From: Bacteroidota bacterium
Lineage (GTDB): Bacteria; Bacteroidota; Bacteroidia; Bacteroidales; UBA10428
DNA length: 64,000 nucleotides
Direction: 5' to 3'
NCBI GenBank assembly: GCA_003252385.1
Contig: QKEH01000009.1
Span: forward strand, 1-64,000
Under the pieces are notes generated by a model. That model saw only the letters and a program-made list of their open reading frames with translations. It had not been told where the DNA came from and searched no databases. This document shows positions 10,588 through 18,784 of the stretch, piece by piece. The position numbers were made by a program, and so were the translations under genes. Position 1 is the stretch's first letter; every line of letters begins with the position of its first letter.

Positions 10588-10863
10588 ATGGCAACAGCAC
10601 AAAGTCAATCAGAGATAAGATATTTAACTCCACCGACTATTGAAACCAAGAAGAAAAAGTACTGCCGTTTCAAAAAGAGTCGCATCAAATATGTTGATTA
10701 CAAGGATCCGGAATTCTTAAAGAAATTTTTAAACGAGCAAGGTAAAATATTACCCCGCCGCCTTACCGGTACCTCTTTGAAATTTCAACGTAAAGTGGCT
10801 ACTGCCGTAAAAAGAGCACGCCACCTGGCCTTATTGCCATACGTAGCCGATTTGATGAAATAA
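10588..10863 (+). CDS. rpsR: 30S ribosomal protein bS18
   Basis: A 91-residue protein with the bS18 core: [20 protein letters not shown], then [19 protein letters not shown] and the C-terminal [11 protein letters not shown] helix. It binds rRNA next to bS6, whose gene is just upstream. One Cys (KKKYCRF) remains of the zinc-type N-terminus seen in some homologues. Start ATG 10588. Confidence 0.97.
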   Translation: MATAQSQSEIRYLTPPTIETKKKKYCRFKKSRIKYVDYKDPEFLKKFLNEQGKILPRRLTGTSLKFQRKVATAVKRARHLALLPYVADLMK

Positions 10864-10877
10864 TAAAAACGACAACA

Positions 10878-11324
10878 ATGGAAGTTATACTTTTACAAGA
10901 CATACAAAACCTTGGATATAAGGACGATATAGTAATCGTCAAAAAAGGTTACGCGAGAAACTACTTAATTCCTCAGGGAATTGCTGTTAACGCCACTGCA
11001 GCTGCCAAAAAAGTGCACGCTGAGAATCTGAAACAAAGAGCTCACAAGAAAGAAAAAATTAAAGAAGAAGCTCAGGCACTGGCCGAAAAACTGAAAAATG
11101 TAAGCCTTACTATTGGCGCAAAAGCCAGTAGCAAAGGTAAAATTTTCGGATCGGTCAATACCATTCAGTTGTCCGAATCTTTGAAAGAGAAAGGATTTGA
11201 AATTGATCGTAAGATCATTGCTATCAAAGAAGATCTTATCAAAGAAATCGGTAGCTACACTGCCAAGATTAAACTACACAAGGAAGTTGAAGTGGAAATT
11301 CCTTTCGAAATTGTAGCAGAATAA
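10878..11324 (+). CDS. rplI: 50S ribosomal protein bL9
   Basis: A 148-residue two-domain protein: an N-terminal rRNA-binding domain (MEVILLQDIQNLGYKDDIVI, then VKKGYARNYLIPQGIA), a long connecting helix (residues about 42-75) and a C-terminal domain. It sits at the base of the L1 stalk. It closes the rpsF operon and is followed by a strong terminator. Confidence 0.97.
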   Translation: MEVILLQDIQNLGYKDDIVIVKKGYARNYLIPQGIAVNATAAAKKVHAENLKQRAHKKEKIKEEAQALAEKLKNVSLTIGAKASSKGKIFGSVNTIQLSESLKEKGFEIDRKIIAIKEDLIKEIGSYTAKIKLHKEVEVEIPFEIVAE

Positions 11325-11345
11325 TATTCTGATCCCACACAACAT

Positions 11346-11376
11346 AAAAAGCTCCGGATTTACCGGAGCTTTTTTA
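11346..11376. terminator. Bidirectional terminator between rplI and ridA
   Basis: AAAAAGCTCCGG (11346-11357) pairs with CCGGAGCTTTTT (11363-11374) around a 5-nt loop. T runs on both strands let it end both rplI and the converging RidA gene, whose stop codon lies in its right arm. Confidence 0.9.
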
Positions 11377-11754
11377 TTTTACTGCAATGACATCCATTTC
11401 AAACCGCGCATTCTTAGGCAGTCGGCTTACCTCTACTGTTGCCCGCGCCGGTCGGAAGTCGGAAAAAAACCGGGCATAAACCTCATTCATAGCACCAAAA
11501 TCGTCCATAGAGCTAAGATAACAGGTGGTCTTCACCACCTGAGAAAGGGTGTAACCGGCTTCTTCCAAAATAGCCTGTATGTTGCAAATTACCTGTTCGG
11601 TCTGTCGTTCAATCTTTGTGTCGTCCACCAGCACACCGGTTTCAGGATCCAGCGGTATCTGCCCACTCACATACAATACCCCGTTCACTTCCACTGCCTG
11701 GCTGTACGGGCCAATTGCGGCAGGTGCTTTTGTTGTTACAATACTCCGTTTCAT
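11374..11754 (-). CDS. ridA: RidA family reactive imine/enamine deaminase
   Basis: A 126-residue YjgF/YER057c/UK114 protein. RidA trimers hydrolyse 2-aminoacrylate and related enamines made by PLP enzymes. Family landmarks are present: APAAIGPYSQAVEVNGVLYV, SGQIPLDPETG, the NIQAILEEAGYTLSQVVKTT helix, and the substrate-contacting Arg in RPARATVEVSRLP. The length is exactly typical. It is transcribed toward rplI and shares its terminator. The 244-nt gap between it and the LptD gene contains no convincing gene. Confidence 0.93.
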   Translation of the reverse strand: MKRSIVTTKAPAAIGPYSQAVEVNGVLYVSGQIPLDPETGVLVDDTKIERQTEQVICNIQAILEEAGYTLSQVVKTTCYLSSMDDFGAMNEVYARFFSDFRPARATVEVSRLPKNARFEMDVIAVK

Positions 11755-11998
11755 CCTTTATTCGTATTTTATTTTGATCCTGTCTTTCAAAGGTATAAAA
11801 CAAACCCGTCACCGCAAGGTTGGCTTCTGGCTCTTTCCACAAAAAGGCCATGCACTGAATAATGGTTTGATGCAATAGGAATATCCACACACCGATTCGC
11901 AAAATAACAGCACGTAAAACGGATCGGTACTGCCAAAGCACTGTTACTCTCAAGTGTAATAAAAACATGAGAATCCTACCCAGTAAATCAACAAAACC

Positions 11999-14761
11999 CT
12001 AGAATTGATCGTACCAGTTGGGTTTTTTCTCGTACTTCAGATCCCTCAGCATAGCGCTCTTTGCTCTAATGGTAAAAGAAAAACTCTGGCGGGGACCATA
12101 AGGAATCACTGTAAACAGCATTTCCCAGCAATGCAAGTCGCGGTAAAAATTGATACTGGTAAAAGAGGTTTTACGAGCCTGAATATCATAGTTCAAATTT
12201 CCCCCAATTTTTATCTTAGGGGTTAACTTCAAATCGCCCGACAATTTCACGGTGTGCGTTTTTTTCGACTCTCCCTTACCGGGTACCTGCAACGACCAGG
12301 AATGCTGTACATTCACACTCCAGGGAGCGTTAAAATCGACATAGGTCCCATCGGCATAGCCCTGTAGAAAATCGTCGCCCAGATATTCATCGCCGGATGC
12401 TTCATTGTACATCGGATCCGATTCGTCCCCCTCTGCGGGGCCATCGTCCGATGAGGAATTCTTATCACCATCCCCTTCTTTTGACTTTAGCGTAAAACTG
12501 GTATTCACTGACAGGCTGGTCATCCGAAGTAATTTTCGCGATTGCTTGTAATAAAAGGTGTTGATCTGACGGCCAGTTTTAGGATCGGTTGCATAGGGGT
12601 CAAACTGTCCGTTAACCCGCACATCCAGTTTGTTGTTAAAGAGGCGTGTTCCCGTAACCATGCTCACACTGCTCCAACGCAGCGAATCCTTAAACGGATT
12701 GTAAGCCGTATTGAAATTCAGGTTATCGAGTATACTTACTTTTTTCGATTGGCCGGTTGTATCGTTTCGTGGACGCACCTTCATTTCCAGATTATTATTC
12801 AATCCCAGTCGAACCGATCCGGCTTTGCCATTGCTCGACGGAGGGCTTAAAAACGACAGTTCATCTTCGTAATAATTATATACCCGGTACATTTCCTTTT
12901 CGCCGTTGGCATTCAATTTATAAATGGTATCGTAGTACGAGCGGTCGTTAATATCGTGCATATCAGGGGTGAACGACAAGCCAATTTTGGGCGAGACCAC
13001 ATGCCGGATAGCCTCTACATAGGAATCTTCGCGGGTCGATTGCAACATTCCGAACATTTTTGGGGCAATATTGATGCTCATCGTAGGATTGATTGCCTGC
13101 TCATAGCTCAGAGCCTCTACCTGGGTAGTAATTTCTTCTTCATTATACTCACCCGTTACCGAGTCGCAGGTAACGAATTCTCCCATACGCTTGGAATGGG
13201 TGTACATCACCCCACTGTACTGTAACGATGGGGTTAGCGTAATCATTTTACCCAGCTTAAAATTTACGGACAGCGGTATATCGTGCCGCAAACCATTTTG
13301 GAGGCTGTCCGACCAGGTTTTAGAATCAAACAGAACCGGCTCATAGGTATTCAGCTCGTTTTTAAAACTCGACGAATAGCTCAAACTGATGTTCTCGTAC
13401 CATTTATAGGAACCGGTACTACTTTTTTTCCGCAACGGGTAAATGGAACTCATATTGAGAGACCCTGTTGGCAAACTCATCAAAACGGTCTGTTTTTGCT
13501 TGTTCTGGTTGGCATTGGCGCTCAACGAGAGGTTGAATGGGCTGGCCGGCCAGCGTTTGGTATAGCTTATGCTCGAGTTGGTGTTATTGGTGGTATAATC
13601 CTCGGTATTATACGAATGCTTACTGTCGAAACCACTCGACCGGAAATTGACGCTGGCCGAGAAATTCTGTGTTGGATTGGCTTTGGGATCCTGCCTGTGC
13701 GACCATTTGAGAGCATAATCTTTGGTAACCTGAAAACTCGGGTCGTCATTATCTTTATTCGTGGCATAATCAAAAGCAAAATCACCACTGAAATGGTAGC
13801 GCCATTTGTAGGCCAGGTTATTGCGTACGGCCCACGACCCTTTGGAATACCAATCGCCCTGTATTGTAAAATCGGCATAATCGCCCAGTACCTGATACCA
13901 CCCCAGGTCGCGCAGGTACATTCCTCGTTTCTGTTCTTCGCCATACGTGGGCATTAGCAGCCCCGATGAACGTTTGTTGCTGTTGGGAAAAAAACCAAAG
14001 GGTATGCCCACGAAATTGATCGGAATATCGGCCACCACCATATAGGCCATACCGGTAATAATTTTATCGTCGGGTATCACAATTCCCTTTTTCAATGCCA
14101 GGTAGAAATGCGGATGCTCGGCATCGCAGGTGGTGTACTTCCCATCCTGAATATGAATATGCTCATTCGGATGTCTTTTGGTTTTTTCGCTGTGCAGATA
14201 CCCATCGCCCTGCTGAGTGATGATATGATAGATAATTCCACTCTCGGTTCGAAAATTATAGCGCAACGAATCAGCATTAAAAACCTGGCTGCCCTGCTTA
14301 AAATTTGGTTTACCTACCACTTTGCCCAGGGTATCGGGGGTACCCTTGGCAAAAACTTCTTCGTTGGCCAGATCCAGCACAATGTAATCGGCGGTCAGCT
14401 CAATGTCCATATAGGTTACCTTGGCTTCGCCATAAAGGAACAATTGCTGGTCGGCCAAAACGATACGCATAGAGTCTTTGGCACTGTACTTAATTTCGTC
14501 TTCAATAGGGCTTTTCTTGGGTTCGGCCTTAGTCTGGTGCAGACCGGCTCCCAAACTGTCACGTGCCAGGGTATCGGACGTTGAAAATCCGGCAGAATCG
14601 GGGTGCATCAAAGATGTAGTATCCCCCAAAGGGGGAAAACTGCTGTCCGCTACCTGCAGCGATGGGCTGCTGCTGGTATCGGAAGAAAGAGTGTCGCTCG
14701 CAGACAATTGTACCTGAAGACCCAATGCAAAAGTTAGAAAGAGAAGCGAACGTATAAACAC
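11999..14761 (-). CDS. lptD: LptD/OstA-like outer-membrane LPS assembly protein
   Basis: The protein is about 920 residues from a GTG at 14761, which yields a good signal peptide (FIRSLLFLTFALGLQVQLSA). The ORF itself opens at 14857 but that start gives a 30-residue extension and overlaps the divergent amidase gene. After a Ser/Thr/Asp-rich linker comes an OstA-type beta-jellyroll (IVLADQQLFLYGEAKVTYMD, then ELTADYIVLDLANEEVFAKG) and a large beta-barrel with alternating aromatic strands (GSWAVRNNLAYKWRYHFSGD and similar). The carboxy terminus ends in the barrel strand and KKPNWYDQF. The Bacteroidota LptD family places LPS or lipo-oligosaccharide in the outer leaflet with LptE. An acidic Gly/Asp stretch (DGDKNSSSDDGPAEGDESD) interrupts a barrel loop. 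Confidence 0.85.
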   Translation of the reverse strand: MFIRSLLFLTFALGLQVQLSASDTLSSDTSSSPSLQVADSSFPPLGDTTSLMHPDSAGFSTSDTLARDSLGAGLHQTKAEPKKSPIEDEIKYSAKDSMRIVLADQQLFLYGEAKVTYMDIELTADYIVLDLANEEVFAKGTPDTLGKVVGKPNFKQGSQVFNADSLRYNFRTESGIIYHIITQQGDGYLHSEKTKRHPNEHIHIQDGKYTTCDAEHPHFYLALKKGIVIPDDKIITGMAYMVVADIPINFVGIPFGFFPNSNKRSSGLLMPTYGEEQKRGMYLRDLGWYQVLGDYADFTIQGDWYSKGSWAVRNNLAYKWRYHFSGDFAFDYATNKDNDDPSFQVTKDYALKWSHRQDPKANPTQNFSASVNFRSSGFDSKHSYNTEDYTTNNTNSSISYTKRWPASPFNLSLSANANQNKQKQTVLMSLPTGSLNMSSIYPLRKKSSTGSYKWYENISLSYSSSFKNELNTYEPVLFDSKTWSDSLQNGLRHDIPLSVNFKLGKMITLTPSLQYSGVMYTHSKRMGEFVTCDSVTGEYNEEEITTQVEALSYEQAINPTMSINIAPKMFGMLQSTREDSYVEAIRHVVSPKIGLSFTPDMHDINDRSYYDTIYKLNANGEKEMYRVYNYYEDELSFLSPPSSNGKAGSVRLGLNNNLEMKVRPRNDTTGQSKKVSILDNLNFNTAYNPFKDSLRWSSVSMVTGTRLFNNKLDVRVNGQFDPYATDPKTGRQINTFYYKQSRKLLRMTSLSVNTSFTLKSKEGDGDKNSSSDDGPAEGDESDPMYNEASGDEYLGDDFLQGYADGTYVDFNAPWSVNVQHSWSLQVPGKGESKKTHTVKLSGDLKLTPKIKIGGNLNYDIQARKTSFTSINFYRDLHCWEMLFTVIPYGPRQSFSFTIRAKSAMLRDLKYEKKPNWYDQF

Positions 14762-14842
14762 GGATACCAATTTAAATACTATTTTTGCACAGGAATTTTG
14801 CGTTTCTAAAGGCTGCAAAACTAATAAATTTAAAATATTCTG

Positions 14843-16030
14843 ATGCGGAAAACACAAATTCTAATCAACACCTGTCTCGAATACACAGGCCTGCTGTTGG
14901 GTGTCTTCCTCTTGTTTTGCCTGCACCCTGCCTCCTATGCCCAGGAAAACCACGCGGACTCCCAAAACAAAATTCGTACCATTGTTATTGACCCGGGACA
15001 CGGAGGCAAGGATAGTGGGGCTCGCGGAAAGATTTCCTACGAAAAAGATATTGTTCTGGCCATTGGTTTACAACTGGGGAAATACATCAGCGAATACCTG
15101 CCTGAAGTGCATGTGATCTACACTCGCACCACCGACGAATTCATCCCTTTGTATCGCCGTGCCGAAATTGCCAACGAAGCCAAAGCGGATTTATTTATCT
15201 CCATTCATGCCAACGGCTGGAGCGACCCCAAGTCGAAAGGCACCGAAACGCTGGTTTTGGGATTGCACCGGAGCGATGAAAACTTTGAAGTGGCCAAGCG
15301 CGAAAATGCCGTGATCCTGATGGAGGAAGATCACGAAGCCCGGTACGAAAACTTCGACCCCAATTCGCTGGAATCCTACATTATTTTCTCCCTGATGCAA
15401 AACGTGTACGACCATCAGAGCATTTCCTTTGCCGACAATGTACAGGATCAGTTCCGGGAAAGAACCCACCGTCAGGATCGGGGTGTAAAACGCCAGGGAC
15501 TACTGGTCCTGGCCCAAACGTCCATGCCCGGAGTCCTGATCGAAACCGGCTTTATAACTAACCCCGAAGAAGAAAAATACATGAGTTCCAGGGAAGGACA
15601 AGAGTTCCTGGCCTCTGCCATATTCCGTGCTTTCCGCGATTATAAAACCGATATTGAAGAAAAATCGCAGGCTCCCCAACTCACAGCCAACGATACCCCA
15701 ACGACAAAACCAGCTCCCTCAGCTCTGCCGAAGATGGTCAAACCGATTCCCGATTCCGGAATCGCACCGCTGTATTTCAAGGTTCAGATTGTGAGTTCCG
15801 AAGTGAGTATTGACCTGAACTCCGAGCTATTCAGTGCATTTAGCGACATTGAAGAATTTAAAGTGGATCAGACCTACAAATATGCCGTTGGTTACAAATA
15901 CAGCTACAACGAAATCCTGGAATACAGCAAGTGGGTAAAAAGCCGTCTCCCCGATGCCTTTATTATAGCCGTTAAAAACAATGCGATCATTCCAATTCCT
16001 GAGGCTTTGAAAGAGTTAAAAACCAATTAA
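14843..16030 (+). CDS. N-acetylmuramoyl-L-alanine amidase (AmiC-like, Amidase_3)
   Basis: A 395-residue secreted zinc amidase that splits septal peptidoglycan between MurNAc and L-Ala. It has a signal peptide (residues 1-34, cleaved near SYAQ). The Amidase_3 zinc and catalytic residues are visible: His53 in VIDPGHGGKDSGARG, Glu67 in KISYEKDI, His122 in LFISIHANG, and the Glu of VLIETGFITNPEEEKYM. Between them is an insertion (about residues 145-205) like the autoinhibitory helix of AmiB/C. A Pro-rich linker (about 275-305) leads to a small C-terminal domain of unknown type (residues about 306-395, SPOR-like in position). It starts divergently from LptD, so both envelope genes may share a control region. 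Confidence 0.9.
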   Translation: MRKTQILINTCLEYTGLLLGVFLLFCLHPASYAQENHADSQNKIRTIVIDPGHGGKDSGARGKISYEKDIVLAIGLQLGKYISEYLPEVHVIYTRTTDEFIPLYRRAEIANEAKADLFISIHANGWSDPKSKGTETLVLGLHRSDENFEVAKRENAVILMEEDHEARYENFDPNSLESYIIFSLMQNVYDHQSISFADNVQDQFRERTHRQDRGVKRQGLLVLAQTSMPGVLIETGFITNPEEEKYMSSREGQEFLASAIFRAFRDYKTDIEEKSQAPQLTANDTPTTKPAPSALPKMVKPIPDSGIAPLYFKVQIVSSEVSIDLNSELFSAFSDIEEFKVDQTYKYAVGYKYSYNEILEYSKWVKSRLPDAFIIAVKNNAIIPIPEALKELKTN

Positions 16031-16043
16031 TCGAATCAAAATT

Positions 16044-16427
16044 ATGCCATTGGAACTGGGAGATCAGAATCTTAAAAAAATTATCATGGTAGGCGACCGG
16101 GTACTGATTAAGCCTAAATCGCCCCTAGACAAAACCAAATCGGGTCTGTTTTTACCGCCCGGCGTACAGGCCAAGGAAAAAGTTCAGGCTGGCTATGTAT
16201 TGAAAGTTGGCCCCGGCTACCCGATTCCTGCCATTCAGGAGGCCGATGAACCTTGGAAGGACAAGCAGGACGATGTAAAATATGTTCCCCTGCAACCCCA
16301 GGAAGGCGACCTGGCTCTTTATATGCAGAACAATGGGTTTGAGATCGAATTTAGAAAAGAGAAACTGATCATTGTTCCTCATTCAGCTATTCTAATGCTT
16401 ATTCGGGATGAGGGCCTGTTCGAATAG
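16044..16427 (+). CDS. GroES-like co-chaperonin family protein, not next to groEL
   Basis: A 127-residue protein with a Cpn10 fold: VGDRVLIKPKSPLDKTKSGL, where KTKSGLFLPPG corresponds to the mobile loop, then AGYVLKVGPGYPIP and the C-terminal KLIIVPHSAILMLI strand. It is longer than standard GroES (about 95) because of an insertion around residues 65-95 (EADEPWKDKQDDVKYVPLQP). It lies 13 nt after the amidase gene on the same strand and has no groEL beside it. Proteins like this are a second GroES-like family in this phylum; whether they cap GroEL is not established. Confidence 0.75.
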   Translation: MPLELGDQNLKKIIMVGDRVLIKPKSPLDKTKSGLFLPPGVQAKEKVQAGYVLKVGPGYPIPAIQEADEPWKDKQDDVKYVPLQPQEGDLALYMQNNGFEIEFRKEKLIIVPHSAILMLIRDEGLFE

Positions 16428-16434
16428 TTCCGTA

Positions 16435-17187
16435 TCAGCCTAAGGTGAGTTCCAGTTCTTCGTACACGTAATGGCCCAATGCCTCAGGAACGTTACCAGG
16501 CGATAGCTTCCCGGATAATGGCCTTACCGTATGTGCCTGCAGGAATACCGGTTCCGGCATCCCCACCAAATGATGCACGTCTGATTCGCTGCCAAACAAC
16601 CACTCCTCCTCTTGTTCCCGATGAAGGATTAGCGGCATTCGGGACTCTGGAAGTTTCGGGTTATTGTGAATTTTGGCCATCAACTCGTTAGCCCGGGTGG
16701 TTACTATGCTGAAGGTCTGTTTGCTGATACCGTCCGACGGATCCAGCCACTGATCCCAAAGCCCGCCCAACGTCATAATCGCATCGTCGCATCGGGTAAT
16801 GTAGAAGGGATATTTTTTACCTCGCTGATGATGGTATTCAAAGAACCCATCGATATCAATCAGACAGCGCTGACTTTGGGCTGCTTTGCGAAACGATGGT
16901 TTTTCGAACATCGTTTCTCCGCGGGCATTTAACGTACTGTTCCATATTTTTTCCGGTCGATCTTTCATCCAGTCCGGAATGAGCCCCCAGGTTGCCACCC
17001 GGGGTGTTAATGGAGTTTGGTTAGGATAAATTATCAGTCGGGGATGGGAAAAACCCGAGGACACTAATTTTTCATCGCCCGTAAACACGTCCAATTCTTT
17101 TTCAATTTCGGAAGCCAGTCCATCCATCTGGTAATGGCGGGCCCGTTTCAGCATCGACTTTAGTTTTGCACTGATCGTATAACACAT
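16435..17187 (-). CDS. SRAP domain protein (HMCES/YedK family)
   Basis: A 250-residue SOS-response-associated-peptidase family protein. These proteins crosslink through Cys2 to abasic sites in single-stranded DNA and shield them. The N-terminal Met-Cys is present (MCYTISAKL), along with the WGLIPDWMKD motif, NARGETMFEKPSFRKA, the catalytic Glu in IDGFFEYHH, and the His of AKIHNNPKLPESRMPLIL. All key residues are intact. It converges with the GroES-like gene, 7 nt apart. It has no lexA or imuB neighbours here, so SOS control cannot be judged. Confidence 0.92.
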   Translation of the reverse strand: MCYTISAKLKSMLKRARHYQMDGLASEIEKELDVFTGDEKLVSSGFSHPRLIIYPNQTPLTPRVATWGLIPDWMKDRPEKIWNSTLNARGETMFEKPSFRKAAQSQRCLIDIDGFFEYHHQRGKKYPFYITRCDDAIMTLGGLWDQWLDPSDGISKQTFSIVTTRANELMAKIHNNPKLPESRMPLILHREQEEEWLFGSESDVHHLVGMPEPVFLQAHTVRPLSGKLSPGNVPEALGHYVYEELELTLG

Positions 17188-17518
17188 GGCGACAGCGGTT
17201 CTGAGAAATAAAATTACGATTTTACCTAAAAGAGCAGTTGTCTTTCGCGATAAAACTCATTTGTTTGGGGGTACGATGTATTCTGAATGGAGTACTCAGT
17301 AGAGTCTGAGAGAACACTTCCCACTCTTTTGCCTTGAACAATCTGCTTGATTCCAACAGCTTCCTTCCTTAACTCAGAGCCACTTCCAAACTTTGATATT
17401 ATGCCTTTTGCCTTTTATTTTTGGGGTACACCATACAGAGACTGACCAGTTCTCTTTTTTGCCTTAGATGTATGATTTTTATAGCCTGTAACCCCTTCAC
17501 AATCACCCTAAAACGCCA
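17188..17518. other. Non-coding gap between the SRAP gene and tRNA-Arg
   Basis: About 330 nt with no ORF of note. It contains three copies of a loose TTTTGCCTT word (near 17326, 17403 and 17457). It lies on the 3' side of the tRNA gene, a common integration site, but I see no repeat of the tRNA 3' end and no integrase remnant. Confidence 0.6.
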
Positions 17519-17543
17519 AAAGCCACGCAAATTGCGTGGCTTC
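17519..17543 (-). terminator. Terminator of tRNA-Arg
   Basis: AGCCACGCAA (17521-17530) and TTGCGTGGCT (17532-17541) form a 10-bp inverted repeat. Read on the minus strand it is followed by TTTTGG, 6 nt beyond the mature tRNA 3' end. Confidence 0.8.
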
Positions 17544-17546
17544 GTG

Positions 17547-17620
17547 TGAACCCGAAGGGATTCGAACCCCTAACCTCCTGATCCGTAGTCAGGTGCACTA
17601 TCCAATTATGCTACGGGTCC
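17547..17620 (-). tRNA. tRNA-Arg (anticodon ACG)
   Basis: The minus strand folds as a 74-nt cloverleaf. The acceptor GGACCCG pairs with CGGGTTC plus discriminator A. The anticodon arm is CCTGA-CTACGGA-TCAGG with ACG in the loop, and the T arm has the standard GGTTCGAATCC. The ACG anticodon is read as inosine-CG and decodes CGU/CGC/CGA. The 3' CCA is not encoded (CAC follows). Confidence 0.96.
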
Positions 17621-17632
17621 ATAATGGAGGTG

Positions 17633-17640
17633 CAAATATA
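17633..17640 (-). promoter_or_regulatory. Candidate -7 box of tRNA-Arg
   Basis: On the minus strand TATATTTG (17640-17633) matches TAnnTTTG and lies 12 nt before the mature tRNA 5' end. A clear TTG at the -33 distance is not seen. Confidence 0.5.
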
Positions 17641-17689
17641 GATAATATTCTTACACCTGCTAAGCTTCATCGTTATTTTATTCTAAAAA

Positions 17690-18784
17690 TTATTTATGCA
17701 AGGGCACTGTAAAGCGAAAAGTGGCCCCCTTCCCTTCTTCGCTTTCAACGGTTATTTCACCTTTATTCTTAATTACAAACTCTTTAGTCAGAATTAATCC
17801 AAAGCCTGTACCGGGTTCGTTTTCCGTTCCCGGAGTAGTCGACAGGTTGCTGGGCATAAACATTTTCTCCAGCCGGTTAGTCGGAATTCCAATACCGGTA
17901 TCCTTTACCTCAATAATGGCCTTATCCGCCTTTCGCAATACCGACAGGTATACGCTACCGCCTTTGGGCGTGTATTTTATGGCATTGCTCACCAGATTTC
18001 GAATGGTAGTTTGAAGCATGTGGGTATCGGCAAATACGTGTAAATTACTTTCTGCTAAAAAAGAACAACTCACATCCTTATTCCTGGCTTGCTGATTCAC
18101 CAAAGCCAGAATATCATTGATTATTGTGCTAAGTTCAACTTCCTCGGGAGAATATCGGATTTTACCGGTTTGAACGCGTGTCCAACTCAGCAGGTTTTCC
18201 AATAAATTATGCGAAATCCGCGATGAATCAACCATATTCCGGATCAGTTCCTTCTTCATGGCATCATCATAGCTGTCGTATTCACTCAGAAGTATCTCAC
18301 CCAATCCCATAATATTAAAGAAGGGCGTTTTCAGGTCATGGCTGATAACGGATAAAAGGGTATCCTTTGTGTTGTTAATTTCACGAAGCTCCTTCTCACG
18401 CTGACGGAGTATGATATGCGTTTTTACCCGGGCAACTAATTCAACGGGATTAAAGGGTTTGGTTAAGTAATCCACTCCACCTACTGCGAAGCCTCTTTCT
18501 ATGGCCACATCGTCGGTTTTGGCGGTTAGGAAAATAACGGGAATGCTCGCAGTGGCCGGATTGGCTTTAATATGTTCGCAAACAGAAAAGCCATCCATTC
18601 CGGGCATCATTACGTCCAGCAATACTAAATCGAAGGCGCGGGATCCAATCTGCTTAATTGCCGAATCGCCACTTTGAGCAAAAAACAGATTATAGCCCTC
18701 CTGGGTAAGAAACTTTGCCACCAACTGGATGTTCTTTGGCATATCGTCCACAATAAGGATGGAGTAGTTCTGATTATCTTGCAT
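17690..18784 (-). CDS. Response regulator-histidine kinase hybrid (REC-HisKA-HATPase)
   Basis: A 364-residue soluble protein. Residues about 8-122 are a receiver domain with the acidic pair in IVDDMP, phospho-acceptor Asp57 (LVLLDVMMPG), a switch Thr (LTAKT) and Lys (LTKPF). A short coiled coil leads to a HisKA with His149 (SVISHDLKTPF), and an HATPase with N box (LVSNAIKYTPKGG), G1 (DTGIGIP) and G2 (GTGFGLIL). It has no membrane segment or DNA-binding output. Its start overlaps the end of the upstream MASE1 hybrid kinase by 11 nt, so the two are co-translated. A REC-first kinase in this position is probably fed by the larger kinase. Confidence 0.92.
   Translation of the reverse strand: MQDNQNYSILIVDDMPKNIQLVAKFLTQEGYNLFFAQSGDSAIKQIGSRAFDLVLLDVMMPGMDGFSVCEHIKANPATASIPVIFLTAKTDDVAIERGFAVGGVDYLTKPFNPVELVARVKTHIILRQREKELREINNTKDTLLSVISHDLKTPFFNIMGLGEILLSEYDSYDDAMKKELIRNMVDSSRISHNLLENLLSWTRVQTGKIRYSPEEVELSTIINDILALVNQQARNKDVSCSFLAESNLHVFADTHMLQTTIRNLVSNAIKYTPKGGSVYLSVLRKADKAIIEVKDTGIGIPTNRLEKMFMPSNLSTTPGTENEPGTGFGLILTKEFVIKNKGEITVESEEGKGATFRFTVPLHK

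Noticed and set aside
11642..11968. ORF on the minus strand upstream of ridA
   Set aside because: It overlaps the real RidA gene in another frame and its protein has no coherent pattern.
13283..13957. Long 224-codon plus-strand ORF inside the LptD gene
   Set aside because: It is the antisense shadow of a gene with a clear beta-barrel pattern; its own translation is unstructured and resembles no family.
17188..17546. Integrated element at the tRNA-Arg 3' end
   Set aside because: No duplicated tRNA end, integrase or phage gene is present in the 359-nt gap.
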